NCBI RefSeq assembly: GCF_018131105.1 | Contig: NZ_JAFCJI010000002.1 | Location: 248,001-312,000, forward strand | Reading direction: 5' to 3' | Length of the DNA: 64,000 nucleotides | Source of the DNA: Bradyrhizobium manausense | GTDB taxonomy: Bacteria > Pseudomonadota > Alphaproteobacteria > Rhizobiales > Xanthobacteraceae | Part shown: in pieces, positions 47,322-55,955 of the stretch | How the letters are laid out: every line of letters starts with the position of its first letter | Numbering within the stretch: the first letter of the stretch is position 1 | The notes under the pieces: model-generated | Seen by the model: only the letters and a program-made list of their open reading frames with translations | Told to the model about the DNA's origin: nothing | The model's database searches: none | Translations under genes and position numbers: made by a program

Positions 47322-48452
47322 TCACTGGGTGTTCTTTTCGCTCTGCGACATGATCTCCGGCGCCGTGAAGTTGACGCCACAGGGCGTGAACTGGTTCGGC
47401 GCGAAGAAGTTTGCGTTGAGGTCCGGCCAGTAATTGGTGCCGGGCTTCAGATCCTTGTAGGTCGCAACCGGAATCGGGATCGAGATCAGCTGCGGCATGA
47501 TGTTGCCTTGCAACGCCGAGATCGCCGCCTTGGTGGCGATGGCGACCAGCGCCGGGGACTGGCCGTAGGACATGCCCTTGAGCCCGTCCTTGGCGTGATC
47601 GGCGATCTGCTTGCGGTATTCGTTCTCGCCCTCGCCCGACATCGGCACGAAGGGGTGCTTCGCCGCCATCATGGCCTGAACGGTGCCGTCGGAGCCGCCT
47701 TGCGTGAACACGCCATCGAAATGGCCGTGCACGGCAAGCGCGTCCGCCGTCACCTTCTGCGAGGTGCCGGTGTCCCAATTGCCGACCACTTCGGTGATCT
47801 TGAAGCTGTTGCCCGCTCCTTCCATCACCTCGCGGAAGCCGAGATGGCGGTCACGGTCGACCGAATTGCCCGGCAGGCCGCGGACCTCGAGGATGTCGCC
47901 GCTCTTCTTGCCGCTTTCATCGATGATCCACTTCGCCGACATGCGGCCCATTTCCTTCTGGTCCTCGTTGACCATCATCACCTTGTCGGTGTCGAGGACG
48001 TTGTCGAAGGGCACCACGACCACGTTGTTCTTGTCGGCGAGGCGGATGATGCGGTCGAAGCCGTCAGGGGCCACCGCGATGGTGACGATGGCGTCAAAGC
48101 CCTGGTTGATGAAGTCCTCCATCGCGCCGAGTTGCGCTGCAACATCGGTACCGGTCGAGACGACCTTGAACTCCTTGATATTCTCCTTGATGCCCGGCTG
48201 CGCGGCGAAGGCCTTTGCCGTCTTCACCATCTGGATGCGCCAGGTGTTGCCGACGAAGCCGTTGACGAGGGCGATCTTGTAGGGGCCGGGCTTCTTGTCC
48301 CACTGGAAGAACTTGGTTTGGGACGACCAGGGCTTGAAGCAGGCGGGATCGGCGCCCGGACCGGATACGACCTTGGGCCCTGCGAGGGCGCTGACCGAGG
48401 ACAGCAACAGGCCAACGCAAGCGAGCCCCGTAAAACGAAGCGTCCACACCAT
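47322..48452 (-). CDS. CUT2-family sugar-binding periplasmic protein
   Basis: 376 residues, longer than ribose receptors (about 300). Signal peptide 1-24 (ALA-G). A Cys-containing N-terminal extension (PGADPACFKPWSSQTKFFQWDKKPG) precedes the type I fold YKIALVNGFVGNTWRIQMVKTAKAF; MSAKWI and VTQGGSDGTVQAMM-type stretches follow. The start at 48452 has AGGAG at 48460-48464. First gene of the transporter unit; an intergenic gap of 64 bp separates it from the ATPase. Confidence 0.92.
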   Translation of the reverse strand: MVWTLRFTGLACVGLLLSSVSALAGPKVVSGPGADPACFKPWSSQTKFFQWDKKPGPYKIALVNGFVGNTWRIQMVKTAKAFAAQPGIKENIKEFKVVSTGTDVAAQLGAMEDFINQGFDAIVTIAVAPDGFDRIIRLADKNNVVVVPFDNVLDTDKVMMVNEDQKEMGRMSAKWIIDESGKKSGDILEVRGLPGNSVDRDRHLGFREVMEGAGNSFKITEVVGNWDTGTSQKVTADALAVHGHFDGVFTQGGSDGTVQAMMAAKHPFVPMSGEGENEYRKQIADHAKDGLKGMSYGQSPALVAIATKAAISALQGNIMPQLISIPIPVATYKDLKPGTNYWPDLNANFFAPNQFTPCGVNFTAPEIMSQSEKNTQ

Positions 48453-48903
48453 ATCACTTCTCCTGAGCTTTTGTGTTCCACCCTTAAAGCGGCGCATGGC
48501 CGAGCCGGGAATTGAGCTTCCCGTGCAATTCACCGAGCTAGGATGGCACGCAACCTCCGATGCGCACAAGCCGAATGCCGGTCACGGGCGCTGCCGCGCT
48601 GCGAACACGAGGAGCAAAACCATCACAATTGCGGGAGACGATCCGGCGTCGCGCCGAAGCTGAAAACACACGCATGACAAGCGGATGTTCGGCCGGCCCG
48701 ATGCGTCGCGGTTGAATGATCGCCAACCAAGGGACAGCGCAGCGCAAAAGAATGATACTCAGGGAAAAATGCTGACGCGATCATGATCGGCTGCGTGCCC
48801 GAATGGCCTGGTGCGGCGCATGTTGACTTTCGTGCACGCCCTCCAAATACTCGCCAAAAAATAAGAGACCAGTCGCAAACGACTGACCGGAGGGAGGGAT
48901 AGG
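48453..48903. other. Divergent promoter region between sugar transporter and orphan receptor
   Basis: 451 bp with no convincing gene. TTGACT near 48823 could be a -35 box toward the plus-strand receptor, but no good -10 follows. CAGTCG-caaa-CGACTG at 48870-48885 is a small hairpin just before the receptor's GGAGGGAGGG ribosome site (48889-48898). Confidence 0.4.
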
Positions 48904-50214
48904 ATGCCGACTTCACGCAGGCAGCTGCTGAAGGGTACGGCGGCTGCCGCCGCCACACTCAGCCTCGATTGGACCCGGGCCCAGGCGCAAGCCGAGAACT
49001 TGCGCATCGGCCTGATCTACGATCTCACCGGACCGTTCGCCGCGGGCGGCTCGGTCGCCTCCTCGATCGGCGCGCAGACCGCCATCGATCTCGTCAACGA
49101 GAAGGGCGGCATCGGCGGCAAGACCAAGATCGTGTCCGTCCCCGCCGACTCCCAGAGCAAGGCCGACGTCGCCATCAACGAGGCCGAGCGCCTGATCAGC
49201 CAGGAAAAGATCGACATCATCAACGGTGTCTATTCCAGCGCGCATGCCGTGCCGATGGCGGCGAAGGTCGAGCAGCAGAAGAAGATCCTCTGGATCACGA
49301 CCGCGGTGTCGACCGCCGTGTTCAAGGACAAGAACCTGCAATATGTGTTTCGCGCGCAGATCCACTCCGACCAGTACGGCCAGGCCTTTGCCGGTTTCAT
49401 GAGCGAGCACGCCAAGGCCAAGCTTGGAATGGAGCCAAAGGACGTCAAGATCGCGCTGATCCACGAGGATGGACCTTATGGTGTCGGCGTCGCGGCGGCG
49501 GACGAAGCTTATGCCAAGGAAGCCGGTCTTCAGATCGTGCTGAAGGAAGGCTATTCGGCATCGGCTCCCGATCTTTCGGTGCTCGTCACCAAGCTCAAGC
49601 GCGCCAAAGCCGACGTGATCTCGCATGCCGGTTACAACCCCGACATCACCCTGCTGCTGCGACAGGCGCGCGAGAGCGGGCTGCGCTTCAAGATGCTGTT
49701 TGGTAACGGCGCCGGCTACAGCCAGCTCGACAAGCTGCGGGCGACTTTCGGCACCGACATCGACAATTTCTGCAACATCGATCCGGTACCGGCACAGTTG
49801 CTCGATCCGTCGAAGCTTGCGCCCGGCATGGGCGACCTGATCAAGACCATGGTCACGCGCTACCAGGCCAAGACCGGTGCCACCGACGTGCCGCCGCACT
49901 GCTCGATGGGTTTCAACCAGACCTGGGTGCTGCTCAACAACGTGCTGCCGGTGGCCAAGGAGAAGTACGGCAGCTTCGAACCGGAGGCGATCCGCAAGGC
50001 CGCGCTCGACGTCGACATCCCACCCGGCGGCACCATCCAGGGCTACGGCGTGAAATTCTTCCCGCCTGGCACGCCGCTCTCCGGCCAGAACGAGCGCTCG
50101 ACGCCGGTGGTGATGCAGAACTCGGGCGAGCATATCTCCGTGGTGTGGCCGACGAACATCCGGACGCAGGACCCGGTATTCCCATTGCCGAAGGGGTCGA
50201 CCTACGGCACCTAG
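48904..50214 (+). CDS. Liv-type ABC receptor, orphan, Tat-like signal
   Basis: A 436-residue periplasmic receptor. The signal is twin-arginine-like (TSRRQLLKGTAAAAATLSL). The fold markers are LRIGLIYDLTGPFAAGGSVASSIGAQTAIDLVNEKGGIGG, and VYSSAHAVPMAAKVEQQKKILWITTAVSTAVF is typical of amide/urea-type receptors. The C-terminal part (GGTIQGYGVKFFPPGTPLSGQNERSTPVVMQ) is distinct from the other receptors in the window. No permease or ATPase follows; a hairpin closes the gene. It must work with a transporter encoded elsewhere. Confidence 0.92.
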   Translation: MPTSRRQLLKGTAAAAATLSLDWTRAQAQAENLRIGLIYDLTGPFAAGGSVASSIGAQTAIDLVNEKGGIGGKTKIVSVPADSQSKADVAINEAERLISQEKIDIINGVYSSAHAVPMAAKVEQQKKILWITTAVSTAVFKDKNLQYVFRAQIHSDQYGQAFAGFMSEHAKAKLGMEPKDVKIALIHEDGPYGVGVAAADEAYAKEAGLQIVLKEGYSASAPDLSVLVTKLKRAKADVISHAGYNPDITLLLRQARESGLRFKMLFGNGAGYSQLDKLRATFGTDIDNFCNIDPVPAQLLDPSKLAPGMGDLIKTMVTRYQAKTGATDVPPHCSMGFNQTWVLLNNVLPVAKEKYGSFEPEAIRKAALDVDIPPGGTIQGYGVKFFPPGTPLSGQNERSTPVVMQNSGEHISVVWPTNIRTQDPVFPLPKGSTYGT

Positions 50215-50585
50215 CGAGCTGACATCAGGCTGACACGCAACGCATCCTCTCTCCTCGCGAGAGAGGACGGTCGCCCGCGGCGGTGTGCTTGGCGCGGACG
50301 CCAGACCCCATTGCTCGTCGCGTTGCAACTGAAGTCAATTGCATCCAGTGGTGATCATTTTCGCGCTGTAGTTGGATTTTCGACCAGCGGGCAACTCATG
50401 CTGGTTGCGACACATAGTCCTTTTGAAACAAAAGCTTCCCAAAGTGTGAACTGGATAACTAGCGGCCGCTTCGTTTCGTACGTACAAGCCTATCAGCCAA
50501 TCGCGCTTGGCCTTGGCATAGACGGCAAACCGGCTCGCATTTCGAAGCCGTCCAGCGCGGATCAGAATTCAGAACGCGAATTCCA
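50215..50585. other. Gap after the orphan receptor
   Basis: 371 bp, visibly lower in GC than its neighbours from about 50320. Apart from the hairpin at 50245-50267 I see no gene. The AT-richer part probably contains the promoter of the small ORFs at 50586 and 50833. Confidence 0.4.
50245..50267 (+). terminator. Terminator hairpin after the orphan receptor
   Basis: TCCTCTCTC (50245-50253) pairs with GAGAGAGGA (50259-50267), 5-base loop, 31 bp past the stop. No T-run. Confidence 0.45.
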
Positions 50586-50600
50586 ATGATGGGGGTGACA

Positions 50601-50780
50601 ATGCCCGCCATATTCGAATTGCTCTACAAGGAATTCTGCCGTGCCCGCCTTGCCGAGATGCGCAAGCAGCTTCTGCTCACGGGTAAACATCCCAACCATT
50701 TTCTGCCGGACGACGATCCCGCCGCCCCGGATGGGGTCGACCCGCAACACGAAGCCGAATTGAAGCGCACGCGGGAATAA
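50601..50780 (+). CDS. Small soluble protein of unknown function
   Basis: 59 residues from the ATG at 50601 (MPAIFELL); an in-frame ATG at 50586 would add five. GGGGG precedes 50601 by a few bases, favouring it. The sequence has an amphipathic N-terminal half rich in Leu, Arg and Lys (YKEFCRARLAEMRKQLLL), then an acidic Pro-rich tail (PDDDPAAPDGVDP). I recall short bradyrhizobial proteins of this shape but no function. It may share a transcript with the 28-residue ORF 52 bp downstream. Confidence 0.6.
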   Translation: MPAIFELLYKEFCRARLAEMRKQLLLTGKHPNHFLPDDDPAAPDGVDPQHEAELKRTRE

Positions 50781-50832
50781 TGACGTCGCGGCAACAATAT
50801 TTTCAAAGGTAGTCCAATCTCAGGAGGCAACA

Positions 50833-50919
50833 TTGAATACGCCCGAATTCTATGCTGCGTCGATTGCCTGCCTGTCTTGCCTGACCATCGTCGTGATGAT
50901 GGCCGTCGGAGCGTGGTAG
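50833..50919 (+). CDS. 28-residue membrane peptide with TTG start
   Basis: A perfect AGGAGG (50822-50827) stands 5 bases before TTG at 50833, and the frame closes with TAG at 50917-50919. The product begins MNTPEFYAASIACLSCLT and continues IVVMMAVGAW: one hydrophobic helix over about residues 8-27, two Cys and an aromatic end. The strong ribosome site and clean hydrophobic profile are the main support. Function unknown. Confidence 0.55.
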   Translation: MNTPEFYAASIACLSCLTIVVMMAVGAW

Positions 50920-50930
50920 GGCTTTGCACT

Positions 50931-51080
50931 TCCCTTCTCCCTTGTGGGAGAGGGTGCTTGCCGCGCGGCGGCGAGACGGGTGAGGGGTTGTCTCCGCGAG
51001 CACATCTCTCGATTTGAATTCGCAGATGGATACCCCTCATCCGGCGCTTCGCGCCACCTTCTCCCACAAGGAGACAAGGA
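50931..51080. repeat. Composite intergenic repeat with inverted ends
   Basis: Left end CTTGTGGGAGAGGGTG (50941-50956) matches the reverse complement of the right end (51055-51070) except for one base (CTTGTGGGAGAAGGTG). Flanking CTTCTCC/CTTGTCTCC extend the similarity. The interior holds GGCGGCGAGACGGGTGAGGGG and CCTCATCCGGCGCTTCGCGCC, which pair in part. Repeats of this make-up are common between rhizobial genes (general knowledge). It has no coding sequence. Confidence 0.6.
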
Positions 51081-51104
51081 TTGCAGCGAGCCAGCAGTGT
51101 CGCC

Positions 51105-52274
51105 CTACAATACCACCCTGCGCCCCTCTTCCGCCGCCCAGTAGCCGGCGTAGTTGACCTTGATCGTCTCGTAGGCCAGCGCGAGGTCCGATAGCGGTTG
51201 CCGGCCCGTGGCGGCGCACTCCATGAAATCCTGGATTTCCTGGAGATAACCACGCGTCCATTCTTCCTCGAGACAGACATATTGCCAGCCGGTTTTGCGG
51301 TCGACCTTCTCGGTGATGTAGACGTTCGCGAGTTTCTCCTCGTTCGTCTGATAGCTCATCAGATGATTGTTCGGGGTGATGTTGGCGAACAGTGAGCCGC
51401 CTGACGTGTAGGTCTCGATCAGATTACGCACGCCGCCCATGATCATGTCGCCGGAGAACACGCTGGCCTTGGTGCCGTCGGAGAAGGTCGCCGTCAGCGT
51501 GCCCCAATCCTCGACATCAACAGGATTGGCCTTGATGTAGCTGCGCTCTTCCGGCTTGAGGCTTGCGGTGACATTGCCGACATCGCCGGTCACGCTGGCA
51601 ACATTGATTTTCTCCCCTCGCGCGCGCGCCTCGACCTGCTTGAGATAGAGCACGGCCGAAAGCGGATGACAGCCCATCCGGATCAGCGAGCCGCCGCCAG
51701 TCATCGCCCATTGCGCGGCATGCGCCGCATGCGAGCCGGAATGGCTCTCCTCACCCTTCATGAACAGAATCTTGTCTTTCGTCGCCTTGAGGATCTCGGC
51801 GGTCTTGGTCACCGCCGGCGCGTAGATCCAGTCCTCGGCATACATGAAGAGTTTTCCGGTTCGCTCGATCGCGGCACGGGTCCGGTCCATCTCCTCGATG
51901 AGGCGCTCATACATCAGCGCCTTCGGCACGTGCTTGCCGATCGGCCGCTTGTCGCCGTCCCGACCAAAATAGCCGGCAAAGGGCTTTTCGCAGATGACGT
52001 GCTTGCCGGCCTGCATGCTGGCGACGATCATCTCGGCGTGAAGATTGGGCGGCGTGCAGATGTCGACGACATCGATCTCGGCGTCGGCGATCAGCTCCGC
52101 AAAGCTGCGATAGACGCGCGGGACGTTGTGACGGGCGGCAAACTCGACGACGTGATCGCCGCGCGCGGCGACCGCCGTCACCTCGACATCCACGCCATAG
52201 ACCCGCCGGAACGCATACATATGCAGCTCCGACACGAAGCCGCAGCCGACGAGTCCAACCCTGATCCTGGCCAT
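51105..52274 (-). CDS. Gfo/Idh/MocA-family oxidoreductase
   Basis: A 389-residue NAD(P)-dependent dehydrogenase. The nucleotide fold is IRVGLVGCGFVSELHMYAF; the catalytic Lys lies in HVICEKPFAGYFGRDGDKRPIG, where the usual EKP is followed by an inserted loop of about 15 residues. The substrate-domain stretch GGGSLIRMGCHPLSAVLYL holds the usual GxxxDxGxH-type His. Members act on inositols or sugars and their derivatives; the substrate is unknown. It stands alone; the sugar transporter is some 3 kb away on the same strand. Confidence 0.9.
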   Translation of the reverse strand: MARIRVGLVGCGFVSELHMYAFRRVYGVDVEVTAVAARGDHVVEFAARHNVPRVYRSFAELIADAEIDVVDICTPPNLHAEMIVASMQAGKHVICEKPFAGYFGRDGDKRPIGKHVPKALMYERLIEEMDRTRAAIERTGKLFMYAEDWIYAPAVTKTAEILKATKDKILFMKGEESHSGSHAAHAAQWAMTGGGSLIRMGCHPLSAVLYLKQVEARARGEKINVASVTGDVGNVTASLKPEERSYIKANPVDVEDWGTLTATFSDGTKASVFSGDMIMGGVRNLIETYTSGGSLFANITPNNHLMSYQTNEEKLANVYITEKVDRKTGWQYVCLEEEWTRGYLQEIQDFMECAATGRQPLSDLALAYETIKVNYAGYWAAEEGRRVVL

Positions 52275-52318
52275 AGTGCCCCCTTGCTTTTGGGCGGCAC
52301 TATAGCCCGAAGGCGAAG

Positions 52319-52633
52319 CTATTCCACCGAGACCCGCACCACGCCCGCGCTCATCATGCCGAGTGCCCGGGCGGCAGGCACAGAGAGATCGACGATGCGG
52401 CCGCGGATGAAGGGACCGCGATCATTGACGCGGCATTGGATGGTGCGTCCGCTATAGGACACTCTCAGCACGCTGCCGAACGGGCGCGTCCGGTGCGCAC
52501 AGGTCAGTTCGCCGCCTCTGCCGGCCTTCCCATATCCATAATATGAGGCAAGTCCGCTTTCAGCGTGGGCGACGGAAAATGCAGAAAGCGACAAAGTGGT
52601 CAGACAAAACAAGAGTGTCGGCTGCGCTCGCAC
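52319..52633 (-). CDS. Minimal RlpA-like double-psi beta-barrel protein, GTG start
   Basis: 104 residues from GTG at 52633, preceded by GGGGAG. Signal peptide 1-24 (AHA-E). The rest is a bare DPBB domain: GLASYYGYGKAGRGGELTCAHRTRPFGSVLRVS, then CRVNDRGPFIRGRIVDLSVPAARALGM. The conserved Asp of VNDRGPF is present. The SPOR domain and the lipobox found in septal RlpA proteins are missing, so it is a stand-alone barrel, perhaps a small lytic transglycosylase or glycan-binding protein in the periplasm. Confidence 0.85.
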   Translation of the reverse strand: MRAQPTLLFCLTTLSLSAFSVAHAESGLASYYGYGKAGRGGELTCAHRTRPFGSVLRVSYSGRTIQCRVNDRGPFIRGRIVDLSVPAARALGMMSAGVVRVSVE

Positions 52634-52698
52634 GGCACCACTCCCCGGTTGGCCCTGCCCGGCGCTGCAACGTCGTCTGGTTCCAGAAGGTTCCACAA

Positions 52699-52724
52699 CA
52701 CTGCCGGGGCGATGCCCGGCAGTG
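52699..52724 (-). terminator. Hairpin between the CmcJ-family and RlpA-like genes
   Basis: CACTGCCGGG (52699-52708) pairs with CCCGGCAGTG (52715-52724), 6-base loop, just after the stop of the minus-strand gene at 52738. Confidence 0.5.
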
Positions 52725-52737
52725 CCATCACACATTG

Positions 52738-53583
52738 TTACTGTTTGTGAAAGACCAGGGCCCGAACCTCAATACTCTCGCGAGGTGGAGCGTCGACCGG
52801 TGTGGTTGGATCGACGAAGGCGGTGTGCGGCCCGAAGCGCGTGCGGCCATCGGTTGCCGAGTCGTAGCATTTGAGCAGCAGCGCCTCGTCCACCGTCATC
52901 TCCGGAAAATAGAACCAGCGATGATCCGGATTGTATTTCACGGAATAGGTCTCGCCGCGGCGATTGGGATAGATCAGATCCGAAGCGACGAGATCCTCGG
53001 GCGCGACAGTCGTGCCATCGGCCATCGCGAGCGGTGAATCGCGCAACGGACCACGGATCGGCCGCCAGTGATTGATCACCTGCACGCGGCCCTTGAGCAA
53101 CTCTTCGGCCTCGTCAGGCAGATGCTCACGCACCCGGTTGGCGCCGGAGACGGCGGTCTGGTCGACATGGACGCGCGTTGCGGGCTGGCGCGGACCACCA
53201 TCGCGAATGTCAGGAGCGCCTTCGACGCGCTTGCGCACGGTGTGATCGAAGATGACAACCCGGTCGGCCTTCAGCGTCGCGCGAAGAAACGCCTCGACGG
53301 CGGGATAGTAGACGGTGCGGATTTCCTCGTCGTTGTAAAAATCCTTGACCTGGTTGGGGTGGCGCACGAGCGCGAAGCCTTCGCGATCCAGCGAGAAATT
53401 TTCAGTGATCAGGCGCGCATCGAAGATGGGGACCCGATGCGGCTCCGGCAGCGACGTGCTCTTGGGTTCGCCCGGCGGCGGATCGAAAGCGTAGGTTCGT
53501 GGCTTGCCGGAAACAGGCGCGAGGTAGTTGAGTTCGGCGGTAACGAAGGGAAGCGATTCGATTTTTGTTTCTTGCAGGCCCAT
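52738..53583 (-). CDS. CmcJ/NvfI-family oxidoreductase-like protein
   Basis: 281 residues from the ATG at 53583 (MGLQETKI). Family features visible are VVIFDHTVRKR, the His-containing RVHVDQTAVSGANRV (about residues 137-151), INHWRPIRGPLRDSPLAMADG, and WFYFPEMTVDEALLLKCYDS. The group includes the cephamycin protein CmcJ and fungal AsaB-like enzymes, which are related to 2-oxoglutarate oxygenases (family knowledge). The substrate is unknown. The open frame extends 54 codons upstream, but that part does not look like the family. Confidence 0.82.
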   Translation of the reverse strand: MGLQETKIESLPFVTAELNYLAPVSGKPRTYAFDPPPGEPKSTSLPEPHRVPIFDARLITENFSLDREGFALVRHPNQVKDFYNDEEIRTVYYPAVEAFLRATLKADRVVIFDHTVRKRVEGAPDIRDGGPRQPATRVHVDQTAVSGANRVREHLPDEAEELLKGRVQVINHWRPIRGPLRDSPLAMADGTTVAPEDLVASDLIYPNRRGETYSVKYNPDHRWFYFPEMTVDEALLLKCYDSATDGRTRFGPHTAFVDPTTPVDAPPRESIEVRALVFHKQ

Positions 53584-53944
53584 GGCCGGTCTCCCGATGT
53601 GGTCGTCCGAATGATTTTTGACGACGTGCAGCGGGCCGCAAGGGAGCTGATGCAAATAGCAATGAAGGTATTGTCTCAGGCTCGGAACGCAGAAGGAATG
53701 TTTCGAAGAAGCCGGTTGAGTTGAAATGTGCCTCGCACACTTCACGGGTGCTTGAAAGCCCTGTGAGATCTCGTGTCCCGGACGCAGAGCATCACGCAGT
53801 GATGCGCTGCTGGGCCGGGCTCCGCCCGATCAAAAACTATATATGCGGCACAAGTCGCGGCTCCGCGGAGCAGGACAATGCGCTGCACCGCTGACCGTGT
53901 GGCTGTCGCTCTATCTGTTGCGAGCGCCGTTCAGGCCTGAGCGA
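53584..53944. other. Gap between the CmcJ-family gene and the Gly/Tyr-rich gene
   Basis: 361 bp, no convincing gene. It contains the palindrome at 53784-53810 and, further left, the promoter area of the minus-strand gene at 53583. Confidence 0.4.
53784..53810. repeat. Intergenic palindrome
   Basis: GCAG-A-GCATCAC, loop GCA, GTGATGC-G-CTGC: an 11-bp stem with one mismatch. The surrounding GTGTCCCGGACGC and GGGCCGGGC look like the borders of a dispersed rhizobial palindromic repeat. It could also serve as a bidirectional terminator. Confidence 0.45.
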
Positions 53945-54379
53945 TCACCAATAATGACGGTAGTAGGGACGATAATAAGCCCGGGGCCGGTAGTAGCCAT
54001 AGCGATAACCGTAATACGGGCGATAGGGCCGATAGTATCGCGGATAGGCCGGCCCGTAACCGTAGCCATAATAGGCCGGCGCATAACCATAGCCGTAGCC
54101 CGGATAGCCATAGCCGCCACCATAATAAGGTCCGCCGCCATATCCGTAACCGTATGGCGCGGCGGCGATGGCGCTGCCGATGATTGCGCCGGCCGCAAGG
54201 CCGCCGAAACCCCAGCCCCAACCACGGCCGCGCCAATAGACCTGCGTGACATCATCGCCGGCCGCGGCCTTCATGGTCGCGACATTGGTCGGCATCGGTG
54301 CGGCTGAGGCCTGCCCGATTTGGCCGGCCATGACCCCGACCGTCATTGAGCAGGCAATTGCCATTTTCCAGATACTCAT
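53945..54379 (-). CDS. Exported Gly/Tyr-rich protein
   Basis: 144 residues from 54379, with GGGAG upstream. Signal peptide about 1-26 (ASA-AP). A short polar segment is followed by GWGWGFGGLAAGAIIGSAIAAAPYG, a glycine-zipper-like hydrophobic stretch. The last 69 residues hold 29 tyrosines in GY, YY and RPYY units with many Arg, ending YYRHYW. The layout suggests a surface or outer-membrane-associated, self-associating protein; no enzyme motif is seen. Bradyrhizobia encode several proteins of this style (recall, not checked). Confidence 0.8.
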   Translation of the reverse strand: MSIWKMAIACSMTVGVMAGQIGQASAAPMPTNVATMKAAAGDDVTQVYWRGRGWGWGFGGLAAGAIIGSAIAAAPYGYGYGGGPYYGGGYGYPGYGYGYAPAYYGYGYGPAYPRYYRPYRPYYGYRYGYYRPRAYYRPYYRHYW

Positions 54380-54692
54380 CGTCTCACTCCCTGTCTGACG
54401 TTTCGTTCGGAAAAGCATCGCCAGCCATGATCTTGCATCCTGGCGCCAAGTCAAAGCCCCGAATTTCGCGTGCAGCGCACAAGACGGCCGCACATGCCTC
54501 AATTATGACCGGCCGACGACGACGCTGAAGGGGGTATCACGCCGCGGCAAAGCGTTAAGCTTCCGACGCGTCGCAACCAACAAGCACCTTCCCGATTTAC
54601 CATTCGTACCGTTACTATCGGTTGCAATCGTGCGCGGCCGGGAGGCTCTTCGCGAAGGCCTGAGCTTGCGCCAGTCGAGTGGGAGGATGACC
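54380..54692. other. Divergent upstream region of glgC
   Basis: 313 bp between the Gly/Tyr-rich gene and glgC. It should hold promoters for both. No operator-like dyad was found. The glgC ribosome site GGGAGG is at 54681-54686. Confidence 0.4.
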
Positions 54693-55955
54693 ATGAGTGC
54701 CGCCGGAAATGAGCCGCTTGCCCGCCAGGCGTTGGCATTTGTCCTGGCCGGCGGTCGCGGCAGCCGGCTGCTGGAATTGACCGACCGGCGCGCCAAGCCC
54801 GCGGTCTATTTCGGCGGCAAATCCCGCATCATCGATTTCGCGTTGTCCAACGCGGTGAACTCCGGCATCCGCCGTATCGCGGTCGCCACCCAGTACAAGG
54901 CGCACAGCCTGATCCGGCATCTGCAGATGGGCTGGAATTTCTTCCGTCCCGAACGTAACGAGAGTTTCGACATCCTGCCTGCAAGCCAGCGTGTCTCCGA
55001 GAACATGTGGTATGTCGGCACGGCGGACGCCATCTACCAGAACATCGACATCATCGAGTCGCACAATGCGCGCTTCATCGTGGTGCTGGCCGGCGATCAC
55101 ATCTACAAGATGGATTACGAGGTGATGCTGCGGCAGCACGTCGACAGCGGCGCCGACGTCACGGTCGGCTGTCTCGAAATGCCGCGTGCGGAATCCTCCG
55201 GTTTCGGCATCATGCATATCGACGAGAACGGCTGGATCCAGCAGTTCCTCGAGAAGCCCAAGGATCCGCCGCCGATGCCGGGCAAGCCTGACGTCTCGCT
55301 CGCCAGCATGGGCATCTATGTCTTCAATTCGAAATTCCTGTTCGACGAGCTCAAGCGCGACGCCGAGGACCCGAACTCGAACCACGATTTCGGCAAGGAC
55401 ATCATCCCGTATATCGTCAAGAACGGCCGTGCCATCGCGCACCAGTTCTCGACCTCCTGCGTGCGCTCGGGCAGCGACCCCCGCGCCTATTGGCGCGATG
55501 CCGGCACAGTCGATGCGTATTGGGCCGCCAATATCGACCTCACCGACGTGGTGCCGGAGCTCGATCTGTTCGACCGTGCATGGCCGATCTGGTCCTATGC
55601 GGAGATCACGCCGCCCGCCAAGTTCGTCCACGACGAGGAGAGCAGGCGCGGCCAGGCGGTGAGCTCGCTGGTCTCGGGCGGCTGCATCATCTCCGGTGCG
55701 TCGCTGCGCCGCTCGCTGCTGTTCACCGGCGTGCGCATCAACTCCTATGCCAATGTCGAGAACGCCGTGATCATGCCTTACGTCAGTGTCGGCCGCGGCG
55801 CGCGGCTGAAGAACGTCGTGATCGACCGCGGCGTGGAGATTCCGGAAGGACTCGTCATCGGCGAGGATCCGGAATTTGACGCCAAACGCTTCCGCACAAC
55901 CGAACAGGGCATCTCGCTCGTCACCCAGCCGATGATCGACAGGCTCAATACATGA
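54693..55955 (+). CDS. glgC: Glucose-1-phosphate adenylyltransferase
   Basis: A 420-residue enzyme making ADP-glucose from glucose-1-phosphate and ATP, the regulated step of glycogen synthesis. The nucleotide loop is [28 protein letters not shown]; the catalytic Asp is in [14 protein letters not shown], and the substrate-contact loop is [10 protein letters not shown] left-handed beta-helix forms the C-terminus ([25 protein letters not shown]). ATG at 54693 is preferred over 54687 because GGGAGG at 54681-54686 directly abuts the earlier one. The stop overlaps glgA by 4 bp. Confidence 0.97.
   Translation: MSAAGNEPLARQALAFVLAGGRGSRLLELTDRRAKPAVYFGGKSRIIDFALSNAVNSGIRRIAVATQYKAHSLIRHLQMGWNFFRPERNESFDILPASQRVSENMWYVGTADAIYQNIDIIESHNARFIVVLAGDHIYKMDYEVMLRQHVDSGADVTVGCLEMPRAESSGFGIMHIDENGWIQQFLEKPKDPPPMPGKPDVSLASMGIYVFNSKFLFDELKRDAEDPNSNHDFGKDIIPYIVKNGRAIAHQFSTSCVRSGSDPRAYWRDAGTVDAYWAANIDLTDVVPELDLFDRAWPIWSYAEITPPAKFVHDEESRRGQAVSSLVSGGCIISGASLRRSLLFTGVRINSYANVENAVIMPYVSVGRGARLKNVVIDRGVEIPEGLVIGEDPEFDAKRFRTTEQGISLVTQPMIDRLNT

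Noticed and set aside
50931-51080. CRISPR-like or phage attachment structure
   Set aside because: There is one inverted pair, no direct repeat-spacer series, no integrase and no cas gene nearby.
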